From assembly GCA_008360955.1 (NCBI GenBank), contig LUCM01007694.1, positions 1 to 64,000 on the forward strand: a DNA stretch of 64,000 nt, in the 5' to 3' direction. Origin of the DNA: Fasciolopsis buskii (lineage: Eukaryota > Platyhelminthes > Trematoda > Plagiorchiida > Fasciolidae). Position 1 is the stretch's first letter; the number at the start of each line of letters is the position of its first letter. Position numbers and translations under genes: made by a program. The notes under the pieces are model-generated. The model saw only the letters and a list, made by a program, of their open reading frames with translations. It ran no database searches and was not told the origin of the DNA. Of this stretch, positions 10,941-23,100 are shown in pieces.

Positions 10941-13015
10941 CATAGTTTGTCAACCATTTATATCACCCAAAGTTACCTGAGGAGCGAGGATCACGCAATT
11001 GCATAAGGACTTTGAGAGCACATCAGTGGAACCATTTTGTTCATCATGGGAATGTAAATAAACTTCGCCACTCATATCACTGCGTAAAATGGTGTGACCA
11101 AAACAAACATGGAATGCTTCAGATTTCTTAATCTTAGTCCTCGTACCTCCGCAATACAGATAAATCTGCTTTAGCACTGCAATATGATTTCGAACAAACT
11201 ACACACCATAAAAATTTATTTGCCGTTACAGACAATTTGAATCTCTATCACCACGAGGACTAGAAAACATTTTCCTAGTTTGCTTGTCGCCATCTATCCA
11301 TTTTCATGCAAATCTGCACGCAATCTTGCTCCGCTCCCCCACTCTCAGTTTTAAACTCAGCATTGATATCGGCAAATATGACCATGACACATGCAACTTC
11401 ACCACGGCTCGGCCTCACCTCTCTTCTGTCCCCCCAAATAATTCCCTCTGCTGAGTTACCTAGATTCCACTTCACCAAATCTCAATGCTCAGCCAATGTT
11501 TATAGAGTTACCCAAGTATACCCCTCTATCCCGCTTTTCACCTAACCCCAACACCGTCGCCAAAAAGAGTGTGATATCCCCCAGTCATCGTCCTTTGATG
11601 TTCAACGCAAGTTGTAATTTTTCGTCCTTCTTAGTTTATTCGGCCGCACGGATGACTTCAACTCGGAGACTATGGTCTGGTTTTGACCAATCTAAACGGC
11701 CTTCTTTGGACGAAGCTGGGTCTACAATTCGAGTTCTCTGTTTCCCAACTTGCTTCAAAATCCCTGCTGTTCACCGTAGATTTTCTTTTGTTTTTCTTTC
11801 GTCGCTTTAAAGCTCTGTATGTTTTGTTAAACGTTTCTTCATTCATTTCCCGACAGATTCCATCTGATACACATCCTTCTGCGCACCCTCTCTGTGATTC
11901 CTGATGCTTGGCCTCTCAAAATGCACTCCATAATGCAAGATTTTTTTTGCTGTGGAGTCAGTCATTCTCCAGTGCTCCTCCAACCTTTCTGCATCATTCC
12001 GTAATTATATGTACTTCTGCCTTTCCGTGTCCATCCCCCTAAGTATTGGCCCATTTTTCTGCTGCTCAGGTGCATAAGCAATGTACACGCTAGATTTGCC
12101 TGTCCACTTGTTGACACATGTCCAACTGTTCGAATTCTCGAACTGCGCCAGCAGACGACCGGACATTTTTACGTGGTGACATACTACGCGTGATCTTAGT
12201 ATTTCTGAGCTACTCGCACGATTTATCGCTTCTTTACCTGTAGCTGGCAGAAGGACCAGACCCCGCTGGGCTCCTTGTTCCCTGGCTATTCAGTTCTGTC
12301 TGGACGTCGACAATTAATACATACCCTAGGTACAGCCATTTTGCCCCACCCGGTATTATCCACTCATGGAAAAGTAATGCCTACCCACACCACGTTTGCT
12401 TTAGCTTCTTCGGCTCTTGTGTACGCCGGCATGATCCCAACAGTCCCTGCGTTGGTCGCCACACATCGGGTGGGCAGCTAGGCTGCAGAGGTGTGCGGCT
12501 GTAGCACTGGTGGTGCACTAAAGCGCTTGCATTCGTCTGTCATAGGTGTTATCCGGATTGAATGTCCAACACTCGATCGGCATCATTATAGTGAAAGCAT
12601 TTATTCTCAATTTTCAAATGATCCCTTTTATACTGGATTCCTCCTGCTCCCTTCCAGAGTTCCTTTTACCCAGCTTTACAGAAACATCTCAGGTGGAAAA
12701 TGTTGTTGCTTTGGGGTGTGAGCTAACTATCTGCACGCGCCTCAAAATAATCTTCCAGGCTGGAGCTCATCAGCTTTCATGAACCTTTTTTGTGTTCTCT
12801 CGACCGGGCAACAGCCTGCTGCTTCTGGCAATTGCCCTTCATAAGAGTGCACGTCACACTGCATCAACCATGTCCGACTCTCAACCGGCTATTCAACATA
12901 TCCCTCCCCTTTTCTAATCCAATCTCTGCCAACGGACCCACGCAAAATAAACGAAATCAAAATTACTCACAATGAACTTCATGGTTCAAGTCATCTTGCG
13001 ATAACAAAAACATTG
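10941..13015. other. Unassigned, C/T-rich on the plus strand
   Basis: From about 11270 to 12970 the plus strand is rich in C and T and holds many overlapping ORFs of 60-104 codons, none with a recognised domain. It could be the 5' half of a plus-strand LINE, whose coding strands here are C/T-rich, but I find no endonuclease motif. Confidence 0.3.
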
Positions 13016-13017
13016 TT

Positions 13018-13069
13018 ATGCATCTTCCTCGATATGCAAGATACATGTGCACGGCAAGATCGAGCTTGC
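13018..13069 (+). repeat. Dispersed motif, copy 3
   Basis: CCTCGATATGCAAGATACATG and GGCAAGATCGAGC match the copies at 6355 and 6499 in the same orientation. Weaker similarity continues about 60 bp downstream (GATGATG...GGGGAT). Confidence 0.55.
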
Positions 13070-13620
13070 ACAGGGATGATGTCGAGGTGACCGGAAAGGA
13101 AATGGGGATCAGTGCAAACTTCGATTACTCGAAAGTATGCTGGAAGGTAGGATCAGAACCCGCAAGTTAAAATGCCATGCACAAGCTTGACAGCTAGAAA
13201 TCAAAAGTTAATAAACCGTTGTAAGAGCTTAAATAGATTTTTCTGGGATTGCTTGTGAGCAGCATACTGTGAGTCATTTTGTTTTCAAATGCATTAAATT
13301 TGTATATGTTTGGCGTAAATGTGACCGAACCTCAATGGCGGATGTCGATATTTAGCCGGAGTTTCCAAACGTCAAAGACCGTTAAGTTATAAACAGAAAC
13401 GTTAAAGTGATGCAGTTAAGAGCAGCGGGATATAATAATTGGTTGTTAATTAAACAAAACCGAGCAGAACATCATGTAAAGTGGATAGGATCGTGACATA
13501 CAGCAATAATATAATCTGATAAACTGATGAATGAGGAGGAATAGTAGGAAGAATAAGCCAAACGATTTGAAAGATCAGATTTGCGAATTCCCATGCACAG
13601 AGAGGACACAAAACTGCCAA
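13070..13620. other. No gene seen
   Basis: AT-rich, no ORF of note, no recognisable element beyond the tail of the dispersed motif. Confidence 0.4.
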
Positions 13621-14415
13621 TTACATTAATATGGAGCTGGCGGTAAAATGGACCGGGAGGTGCGATCGAGAAGAAAACGGTTATGTAAGGAGTGAAAACG
13701 TTTCATAAATATTTTGAATATCAGTTTCTTCTGTGCTATCATTATTTTTCTCTCAGTTTTTGACATTAGACTGCGGTAACATTTGGGGAATTTGTACGGG
13801 TGCGCAGACCATTCCAGTGGCCTTAGTAACCGTGCTTTTACCGGTTTATAAAGGTCCCTCTGAGTAGGAATATCCAAGTGGATTATCGGCATGGTTTGGG
13901 TTGAAAGGGCCAGTACTAGAGCACTATATCCAGCTAGAAGGGTCCTATCAGGACCGAGAAGTCAGCAAGAAAGCGAAATCGGTAACAGTTCGTATAACCT
14001 GAGTACAGGATCTGAAACATAAAGGACAGCAATGGTCTGGCTAAGGTGGCAGCTTGAAGTTCTTGTGACTATTGAACCGGAGATGAATACAAACTTCATC
14101 CGGCTTAAGATTGCTCACGTACATGAAAACTAGAGGCAGCTTGCAAATACTGCTCTTAATGGTGCGCTACTATTGATGGCCAATTTCGGAAATTAGACGC
14201 AGCCGGCTAAAAAGGAAATAGCAAAGTAAAGTATGACGTTTTGCAGCAAGGGACCGGCAGTTAATGCAAATTAAGCTTAGGACAACTCTTGGAGAGTTTG
14301 TCGGTGATGCGCCAAACGGGATCCCTGCGTTACAAATAAAGGGCTCATGTTGTAGGGTTATCGGGGTCACTCTGGGAACAGGAGAGGTATCGTTGCCGTT
14401 GTCAGCATAACGCAA
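13620..14415 (-). mobile_element. Probable LINE fragment (endonuclease start)
   Basis: Minus-strand 14415-14170 ends with LSLICINCRSLAAKRHTLLC, matching the i.yiN.RSL..K...L opening of CR1-like endonucleases. A basic 88-codon ORF (13892-13626) downstream has no clear motif and could be linker. Confidence 0.48.
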
Positions 14416-15129
14416 AGTAATTTAGCTGAAAACAAATTGCTAACTATTCCGCAGCATTAAATTTTGTTCTTTTGACAGTTTCCGTTATCTGCCTGATCTG
14501 CGCTTCGTAATGGATATAGGAACTGGGAATGTAAGCAGGCAATTTTAAGGCTAATATTTGGAGACTGGGAGAAAAGTTGAACTACAGCACAGATTATTCC
14601 ATCCGCGTTGGCTTATTTCTCTTTTCATGAAGCTGCCGGAGGAATGGTATAATGGCTAAGTCGTTAGCATCAGTAGTTTTTGAAATCCATCTGCTAATAC
14701 AAAAGTGCAGCACATTTGCGACAGTGCTCCTATTGCGTAAATGTTGATAAATGAATGTGAACGGTAGTACCAGTTTCCAGGGCAGCCGAAAGTTTGCAAT
14801 CATCAAGAGCAGCCTATTCAACACCGCTTACCCAGCAATGAGGATAACATTATGAGGATAGACTACACAGTATGGGAGTGTTCGAAATCACGTATGGTTA
14901 GAGCACTGATCCGTTCAACAGTTTGTTGACATTTAGGTGAGCCCACGTTGGGAAATGCTCAATGGTTACTTCCCTATACCAATGGTACTGAGATTACGTC
15001 TACTACAGGGTGGAAAGAAGCCAAACAATGTATCACGGTAAAGGTGCGCCAAAGTGGTGTAACAAAAGGTGAAGCTGAGTTCCGAGTATCCCAGGTGGTG
15101 GTCGCAGTAAACAGTCGGCCATGAGCTAG
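14416..15129. other. Unassigned spacer
   Basis: No gene or motif is supported. Minus-strand ORFs of 63-76 codons show nothing recognisable. Confidence 0.3.
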
Positions 15130-15880
15130 ATTTCCAGCTCATATTCGTAGACCTCATGTAGTTTAATATTGGCTTGTGTCAGGTTAATTGACGGCGGGAA
15201 ATCTAGTAACTTTGACGGCCGTGCTTTGAACTGGATTGAATTTCGGCATCACCGCAGGGAAATAGGAAGCTCGCTTTACAGTTCAGAGCGAGCATCTGTG
15301 AAGAAGTTTGCTCCGATCGATAATCGCGCCAGTGGTATTTTCAGTGAGTAGGGCCTACTAAGAAGTGGATAAGGGGCACTAACAGCGTCATATATGACGT
15401 ACGTAGAAGAATGGACATTACTACGGCAAACAGAAGAGAGAAATACGAGGTTTAATTTGATTCGGTGGAGCAATAGTGTTTCAAGACCAGCCAGCTCGCC
15501 TCTGGCCCTGTAGCACTGGAGGCCCTCCGCACATTTTCGATTGAGATTGGATCAACTTGACGCACACGAGTGCAAATAATCGGGCAATATTCGAAGTGTG
15601 ATCTAGAGTGAGGCTTGAATTTGATTAGCCCGCAGTCTTGCATGCGGAGCGTTCTTAGGATCATTGTAGCCATTCGTTTACCTGCGGCGGTTTGGCGGTT
15701 GGCTTGCTCATGGAAACTGAAACAGCAGGAGTACCATAGCCCTAAATCTTTAGCCTTGTCTGATACACAAGTGGGCATGCCGTCCCTGGAGCGGGAGCCC
15801 GAAGAAACATGGCATTTATCTGTTATTAGAGAATTCTTCTCAGTAAAGAACTTCAAAAGCCACTTTCAGCACCAGATATC
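15130..15880 (-). mobile_element. CR1-like LINE 3' fragment (RT C-terminal part)
   Basis: The minus-strand ORF 15856-15452 reads KAKDLGLWYSCCFSFHEQA, ILRTLRMQD, a degraded RPHLEY (HSRSHFEYCPI) and ISIENVRRAS, parallel to the fragment at 8830-9510. Downstream FFTDARSEL and LPISLR match the FFt.Rv...WN.LP tail. Confidence 0.68.
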
Positions 15881-16612
15881 AAGATAATTTAAGTTTTATT
15901 TGATAAGTGCAAGCCTTGTGTCTGTAAGCTCTGCCTTCTGAAACCTGGATAAGTTTTCGTTTTCTGATCCACCGAAACGAGATTCATGACATGTCCGGGG
16001 CATCTTTGATAGCATGTTACTTTCAGCCAGGTGCCCTGCAGAAGTAATAATAAAAAGCTTCAAGATGACTAGACTTCTGTGGGTTAAACTGACAGAGCAA
16101 AATATTTGTTCCCATTGAACAACTTGATGTCCGGCAGAATTTAACAAAGTTATTCAGCGTATTCGGACATGCAAATATTACTGTCCATATATCGCCAATA
16201 AAAGTGGTTTTGTTGAATTTTTCAGCCATTGGATTGCTTTCCAGCTCTGCCTCGAAGATATCCGCGATCGACGAATCTGAGCGAAATACCGTCGCTACTC
16301 TATCTTTTGTGGCTCTCTGCATTCTTCAAAATGAATATTTTATGTACTCATATAGGAAGTGGTTTCAACTTATGTGGTATATCGGGTGGCTGTGTGCAAA
16401 ACAGGTTTTGAAAACTTTCACATCTTAAGGATTATGTGGATGCAGGTTTAAATCTGATTCATATAACCAACCATTCCATTTTTCGTATGGGAATGGTGAT
16501 ATTTGGGAGTTACGGCTAGGGTTGAAAGCTAAGCTTGATCTGCCTGGTCTAATAAAAGCCAAAGTGAATTGTTATCAGAGAAAAAGACCACTTTGGCACA
16601 CTAAATTGAGTC
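15881..16612. other. Unassigned spacer
   Basis: Minus-strand ORFs (16322-16023, 16147-15896) lie just upstream of the LINE fragment but lack reverse-transcriptase motifs. No host gene is supported. Confidence 0.3.
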
Positions 16613-17071
16613 ATGAGGAATCGAGTCAAATCGGTGAAAAGAAAAACCCAAGTTGAAATAGGGCAGAGAAAATTCATGATATTAGATAAAGGACTGTTTG
16701 ATCATGAAAGAAGTATTCTTGGTACCAAAGAAAAACTTGAAAGACCGACCAAATTCTTTCGGACCAAGACTCGTGCGTCTGGATGCAAGTCGTCAAAATT
16801 ATCTGATCTCCATTTCGAAACCCGCAATGCCTACTTTATCAACAGCCTGAGTCAATACGAGAATCCAACTGTCGCCGTCGTTCCACCGGGAAGCTTCAAG
16901 TATCTACAATGGGATAAACTGATTGAAACTGAAATAAAACGCCCTGAACCTAGATTAATCAAGAGTAATTCTGACCAAAGTTCCGTAATCCTAAATTTGG
17001 GGGCCGGAAACTGTTTGGTCAACGGTAAATTTTTGTCTTTAAATATAAGTCAAGAAACGGTTGTCATCTGA
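16613..17071 (+). CDS. Unrecognised 152-codon ORF
   Basis: This is the longest open frame in the upstream region that is not clearly a LINE or a shadow of one. The product is basic at its N-terminus (KRKTQVEIGQRKF), has no signal peptide or membrane span and contains PTVAVVPPGSFKYL. I do not recognise the family. It could be an exon of a host gene, part of a mobile element, or chance. The next 600 bp hold another ORF in a different frame (17061-17375) with a CDTCGKC pair. Confidence 0.2.
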   Translation: MRNRVKSVKRKTQVEIGQRKFMILDKGLFDHERSILGTKEKLERPTKFFRTKTRASGCKSSKLSDLHFETRNAYFINSLSQYENPTVAVVPPGSFKYLQWDKLIETEIKRPEPRLIKSNSDQSSVILNLGAGNCLVNGKFLSLNISQETVVI

Positions 17072-18300
17072 ACTACTGGTTGCAGATTTGATCACCATTC
17101 ATTCAATAATATGCGGCCTGTTTATAAAAGGTTCAGTGGCTGGTGGCGCGAACATAAAAGAAACAGTTTGGGTACAGCAGCGACAAGGAGTTGAGAGACG
17201 GGTAGCTAGCCTTTTCGAAAAGAGACTATCAGCATGTGACACCTGTGGAAAGTGTCAGATGTTAGAGGTAGTATCTCGGCAAAGGACGAGGAGCAATGAT
17301 GTCAAGCTCTGGCACTGTGAACTTGGGCTGACAGCAAGATATAAATCCTTCATCAACAGGCCGGTCAGTAGATGAAGGAATTAAAGTGAACTGATTGTCA
17401 GAGTGCGATGCGGTAAATCTTTTCTGAAACAGCTGAAAGTGAAATGTGAGAAGAAAATGAAATTGACAGAAAAACTCGCGTGAGAATTACACAGACAAAT
17501 CTGGACTATGGAATCTGTGTTATGGTTCATTTTCTGGTACCACCAGGAACCTACGCAGTAACTTTTGTCGCCATGGGTCGGAGTACACAACTCTCATATT
17601 TGTTTTCAGTGGAAGACGAGCCAAAGTTGCATCAGAGATATGGAAATAGTGCTGGCGGAGACAAGCGTCGTTGAAAGCAGAAAGTGAAACGAATTCTGGG
17701 CCCCTGTTAGGAATTTTGGATGGCTGTAATTGTTCAAACTACATTTAACTGAAATAATTCTGTAGTGCTTTGCCATTTAGTACCCTTGCCCTTTTGATCT
17801 TTTCACTTCATGAGCCTCGGGCCACGAGGTGCCGTGTGCACTAACTTGTGATCCCAAAAATTTGCGTCCCAAAACGGTGCAGCATTGTTCCGATGTGCTA
17901 AAACTGCGTCGTTTTCAAATAAACACAGAACCGACGGCGAGGAGGCTTGGTAACCATGAGAAGCATGAGCATTGACCAGGAAATGGGATGTCGTTCTTCG
18001 CGAATCAGCGTATCAGGGGATAAAGTGTTGGTAATTTTCCGTTGTACATCTCACCACCCATGATTTAAATTGGGAATACATATTTCTGCTAGTCACGGTG
18101 GGGCAAGATACGCCGTTTTCTGTTCCCTTTACTCCCACTTAACCGGATCTGAGGAAGGCGGAAGCTCAATCGGAATGGACGGCATCGAATTAATTCTGGA
18201 GGCTTGAATGATGTGGGCCCTAATTTGTCCTAAGAAAGCTAAAGTGAATTGAATTGAAATTTGTTCACGAGGCCACAACTAAGCTCAAGTGATGACCAAT
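17072..18300. other. Unassigned spacer
   Basis: No supported gene. Contains short ORFs in several frames. AAAGCTAAAGTGAATTG near 18236 resembles AAAGCCAAAGTGAATTG near 16557, a possible short dispersed repeat. Confidence 0.3.
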
Positions 18301-19930
18301 CGACTGGAGCCTTCCTTTAAACGATGATAAATGGGTCTCCAAGCCATTTAGTAGTAGACCAGTCCACTCGCTCTCCACTGACGAACGTCCAGAACTACCT
18401 GGATCGGGATCTACTGGGGTGTTGGGGTTCTGGATGGATGGCCGGCACTTCTCTCATCACCAGCAGCTTTGACTGGCTGCGTTACCATTCTGTCATCTGC
18501 ATTTCTTTGTTTAGTTGTACGATATTATGTTCTATTATGTTCTCCGTTCGCCGCTACAATCGCTCGGAATTATTATTGTTTGAAAACCGTAGTTTTTCTT
18601 AACAATGAGTGGGATCACGCATTGCTGCACCTCAAAGATCTTCTCATCCATCCACAGCAGGCACTCGTGCCTGCTGGAGGGCAACCTTTAATAGCACCAT
18701 TCAGTCCAAGTTGTCCACTCCGGCTTTGTCGAGTACCAACAACCGCTCTCTGTTTGCGAAAATGTAAGATCTGTCCTCGCACTTCAAACATCGATCGTGT
18801 GTCATCTGCATGCCATAATCTTGGCTTGGCGCGGATATTGCTGATTCACCCGTGTCGATAGATACCTTCAAACTCCATCGGCAGGAAAATTTCTCAGACA
18901 AGCAGAAGACCGGATGAGGCGTGGCAGCATGCGTACTCTCCTACCGGTCCGGCAAGCTAAAGTTTATATATACGCACTCGGTAAACCTAACTGACTGTCT
19001 CTTGACACAGTGTTATCCGAGATTTTCTTGTCATACCAGTACAATCATAACAAACCTATATATTGTCCTTTCAGCTCACGGCAAAATATCATATATTTTG
19101 AATATTTTCTAGCATTCACTAATCCTGCTCTTGAGGACAGTTTGCTTATTGTAGGCGATTTCAATAATAAATCTGCCCTATTACTAATTGTATTTCATGA
19201 GACTAACGTTTTCCTTTCTACCACCAAAGGCGGCTCCACTTTGGATAAGGTTATTACCAGATTATTAACTGGATTTTTTTTCCTGAACCTGCGCTCTCGC
19301 CAGGAAAACAGCTATTCGTGTCTTAAACATGACCTTGTACGACGTTTCCAAATTTCACTGCATTTATATTCAAACGTTGCTGGAGTGCGGTGGTCAAATA
19401 ATGCACTTCAAACACCCACACAATCGGCAATGCCTAGGACGGGTTTAAAGAGCCGGCAGCAAATCAGACGGGGTTTCGCCGAAGCCAATTATCCCTCTCA
19501 CTTTCGTGCTCTTCATCCATATCCTTTGATGTACAAGGGCTGAGTTTTTTTGCATCAGGCTTACTAGGTACACCTTTCCACACCCTCAACTCTTATAGGC
19601 TTGGGAAAGTCTCTTACTCGTCGGTCTCCCACTTTTCTTAGAGCTAACTGCTACATTGATAGAGTAATCTTTCCCTCGAATGCTCTGGCCGAAGGCGTTG
19701 CAAACTCACGATTAAAGCCATCTTCGAACGTTGCGTTAAAATTAATTTGGTCCTCGTCCTAAAACCCCATGCAGCAGCAACTATATCTCCAGTTCCGCAA
19801 CGTTTTCCACTCAGCGGTTACCGGAAAAGACTTAGCGAAAAGGCATCCATAACTATGTAGTGCCAATCATCTAGAAGATGTTTTCCTTTTTCTCCTCCCA
19901 ATTGCTCTCGTTTCAGACGGTATTTTTAAT
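18300..19930 (+). mobile_element. CR1-like LINE, 5' region and endonuclease; same family as 58970-62025
   Basis: The plus strand shares its 5' coding region with the minus-strand LINE in intron 15: FSVRRYN...ELLLF, a following segment ending in LSTNIRSLF-type sequence, and nucleotide similarity through about 18840. It then reads GVAACVLSYRSG, FIYTHSVNLTDCL, LLIVGDFNNKSA (endonuclease GDFN) and TKGGSTLDKVITRLL. It decays around 19550-19930 before any RT motif. It ends about 130 bp before the laminin start codon. Confidence 0.72.
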
Positions 19931-20060
19931 GGCAAACGGGCAATTTAAGAACCGGAATTTACGGGCTTGCGCTTGAACCCTCGGGCTACGTCACGATTTT
20001 AACCTCAAGGTCACACTTCAAGGGATGCTACTTTTCAAAATTCGTACGTCATCTCGTGTT
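19931..20060 (+). promoter_or_regulatory. Presumed 5' UTR and proximal promoter of laminin beta
   Basis: About 130 bp lie between the LINE remnant and the ATG. I see no clear TATA box or initiator. An in-frame stop at 19974 and an upstream in-frame ATG at 20025 bound the start. Assignment rests on position only. Confidence 0.3.
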
Positions 20061-20109
20061 ATGTCGGTGCAAGCCACATTGTCATGGGCTATCACGCTGT
20101 TTAGTATCT
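20061..20109 (+). CDS. Laminin beta exon 1: start codon and first part of signal peptide
   Basis: The ATG at 20061 opens 16 codons plus one base (phase 1), followed by the strong donor GTAAGT. Joined to exon 2 it gives a classic signal peptide: a short polar n-region, a hydrophobic core (about [13 protein letters not shown]) and a T-N-A/E cleavage site after residue 24. The frame is open upstream to a stop at 19974. It includes another ATG at 20025, which would add 12 residues. I prefer 20061 because its n-region length is typical. Upstream non-coding exons cannot be excluded. Confidence 0.72.
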
Positions 20110-23100
20110 GTAAGTCAGGAAATTTTATTATTGGCAAACGGAACAGTAATCCATTTTTTTACGAACGCCGAGGAATACTCGTGTGAAAATACGATATGTA
20201 ATCCTCGCGCTGGCGATCTCTTGATCGGAAGGGAGAGCTCGCTGTGGGCATCCTCAACTTGTGGTTTACAAGAAGTTGAAGCCTATTGCGTTGTTACCAC
20301 AAGCGACAAAAGCTTCTGTAAAGAATGCACCTCTTCACAGCCGTACAATGCTATAACAAATCCTGAAAGCCACAGAATTGAAAATGTTGTTTCTAGAGTT
20401 CCTAGCAATCCGGGTAGATGGTAAGTTTAAATTTGCCAATTGTTTTTGATAAATGGCGGGAAGTTGGCGATTTTCATCCTAGCTGCCCAGGAGAGGCTTA
20501 TGGGTGATAAACCCTTTAAGAGGCACGAGCAGACACCGGGGCCCATTATTTTGCCTGAATTGTGTCATAACCATTTTTCGATTGTGACCATTCTACTTAG
20601 TGAATAAAAATTTGGAAGGTCGTTTAAAAGGGATGAAAAATTTTTCAATGCTTTTACTGGAGCTACAGCTTACCAGTTTGTTTTTGCTGTTTTTGTGCAC
20701 TGCTTGGGTTATTCTGATCATATATGATGAGCTTTGGCGTGACTATAGTCAAGACTGATAAATGTAACACTTTTGGTTGCGGGGAAAACGCACCAACAAT
20801 TTTATGCATGGGGTATTTGTTACATTATCTTTCTTATTACCCACAAATACGTCAGGTTGTTGTCCCCTTCCTCTTTGAGGACTTTCTGAATTGCTGCGAG
20901 TAACATCAAGCTAAGTCACCTTACTTAATTGTATTTCAGGGTGGAAATAAATTTGAGATTAGAAGAGTGACTGGTTTTAAACGTTTAAAACAAATTTAGT
21001 CTACCAGTTAGATGTTTCAACTAGATTGAGAAAATGTCGGTCATTAGATGTGATGGGAAGCTTGCTCTCGTCCTCGACCGCCCAAGACATATTAACCATC
21101 GCTGGCGGTAGTGGTGTTGACTTATCGACATCAACATAACCTGTACGTTTTTCTGAAGCCGTTGCTCATCGCCGGTGAGTGACAAGCGTATTGGTCTCGT
21201 ACAAAATTCTTGGAACGTGTATCACCTACACCTTTTTACGAAGTATGTCTACCACTTCTGTAGCATCGGTCGAATTTAGTTTTGACTCATCCTAAAGCAT
21301 GCGCTAATATTTGCGTGCTTCTTCGTAATCGTCGGAAAACTGTTTCTGGAGGAAGAAATGCTTGCCGACAAGTTCGTAAATTTTTATCCATTGCCGCTTG
21401 CAGCTCGTCGGCAGTGGCATACTCGGTTTTTATCAATTTCATTTTAGCTGGAGGTAAGCGGATCCACATCGCTATCCCACTATTTGCCACCGAAGAGTAA
21501 TGCAGAACTGCACGTTTATTATCTGACAAAAGTCAACTACCAGGAGCACCAGGTGAGAAATTGGTAGCAAATTTAGGCGTAGTTCGCTATGTGGACGTAA
21601 TATGAGACATCGGGAGATTCGGAAACGTGCATCAAGTTTTTCATGGGTGTATTACAGGATAAAACACTTGCGTTCATCCGCAAGGAGGAAGCATTTCTTT
21701 GTGCTGTACTGAGGAAATGATGTGCACATTGCCCCTTTGTTGGTCGCATCTCACTGTGCTTATGCTTACAGCAACGGTTTGACGAACAAATTTGACACCC
21801 CGTAGGATCATGGATGTCGTATGTCTTCAAAGACCGAAGGGCGATCATTTCCAAGGACGACGTTATCAGGACGTGCAGCCGTAAGGGCGGTTTGTTCCAC
21901 AACCATTTTCTGGGTTAAAAGCGGCATCCAGCTTATTGAGCACAACATTTTGTCGTCCTTTGTGGGATGAAGTTCTTACAAGCTGGCTACGGCGGTTATC
22001 CTCTTAATACGCTGTAGTACCTGCCGCTAGACTATGTCCCTAGATGTTGTATTACTCCCGATAACTTGCATAAACGGTTCAAAGGGTAAAACGGGGTAAT
22101 TGTCCAGAGGGCCAGACATCTCCACATCGTCTAACAGTTGCATCCACTTGTGCACATTAAACGTGACTTCATCCTCCCTATAAAGCGATGTGTTGTGCGA
22201 CAACACGCCAAGTATAGTTTTAATGAATCGTTAGTAGCGTTAACACCGTTTGTCACTGCTCATAATGTACATGGGGACGGGAACTTGATGGAGTTGTCCA
22301 ACAAGTCATCGGAAAGGTATTCTTTATCGCAATTAACCTCAGGTATAAAAGAAACTGGCGAAACTTTGATGCCTTTCAAAAATCTACCTCGGACAGTGTT
22401 CGACATTTTTTCGAGAAGTGGCAAGAAATAAACCTGTGCATCGAAGCTAACTGCTCATCAAGAACAGATATGCTGGTAGAACAAATGGGCACTTCCCTTC
22501 TACTTTCGCCTCGACGCCAAATACCAATTAGTGGTTTCATTAGGCCATGGCACACTGCAAGCATATAATCTAGGAGGAGAGGATAGACCATACCGATTGT
22601 AAGTGCTTTGAACAGCAACGATCTGATGTAATGCTCTTCTTGTCTTTGGGCCATGAAGTCGTTATTGGTCCTTGGTTTTCCGTTGGTCGACGGAAAAACC
22701 AAACAACGTTTGATATTAATCCCTCTTTCGTTGCACCTAAAACAACTAAAGCACCCTCTGTAAACCTTCGTCTGCTTCAGCAAAGCTTTTACAGGTGCAA
22801 ATGCCAGCGTGCTATACAGATGAACTTTTCTGACGTGACCATTAGTTCTCAGACGAATTCCGTGACCCCTCACATTTTCCAGTTTACTTATGGTCTCATC
22901 TAAGTGGGATTGGAAATTAAGTGGTTTGGACTTCCCACAGTACAATACTAAGAGGAAAATGAGTGGCTGCGATGGCTAACATAAGCTATACTTGTTGAGA
23001 CGATTCTCTGAATGGTGTAAGACCATCTAATTGCAATTCCAGTTGCACTTCCGAATGCAGATGTGCTTTCAAACTCTCAGAGATCCTACTTCTTCATCAA

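Noticed and set aside
20161..20180. Alternative acceptor for exon 2 after CGAACGCCGAG (20172)
   Set aside because: Joining it to exon 1 gives TGA and the wrong phase. The acceptor at 20146 keeps the frame and completes the signal peptide.
20056..20424. 122-codon ORF beginning at GTG and reading straight through the micro-intron
   Set aside because: It lacks an ATG and a signal peptide and runs through a perfect donor. The spliced ATG-20061 model joins the same LN frame and gives a proper secretory start.
22631..22903. 90-codon plus-strand ORF
   Set aside because: Antisense shadow of the Tnp2-like transposase ORF, which has many conserved blocks.
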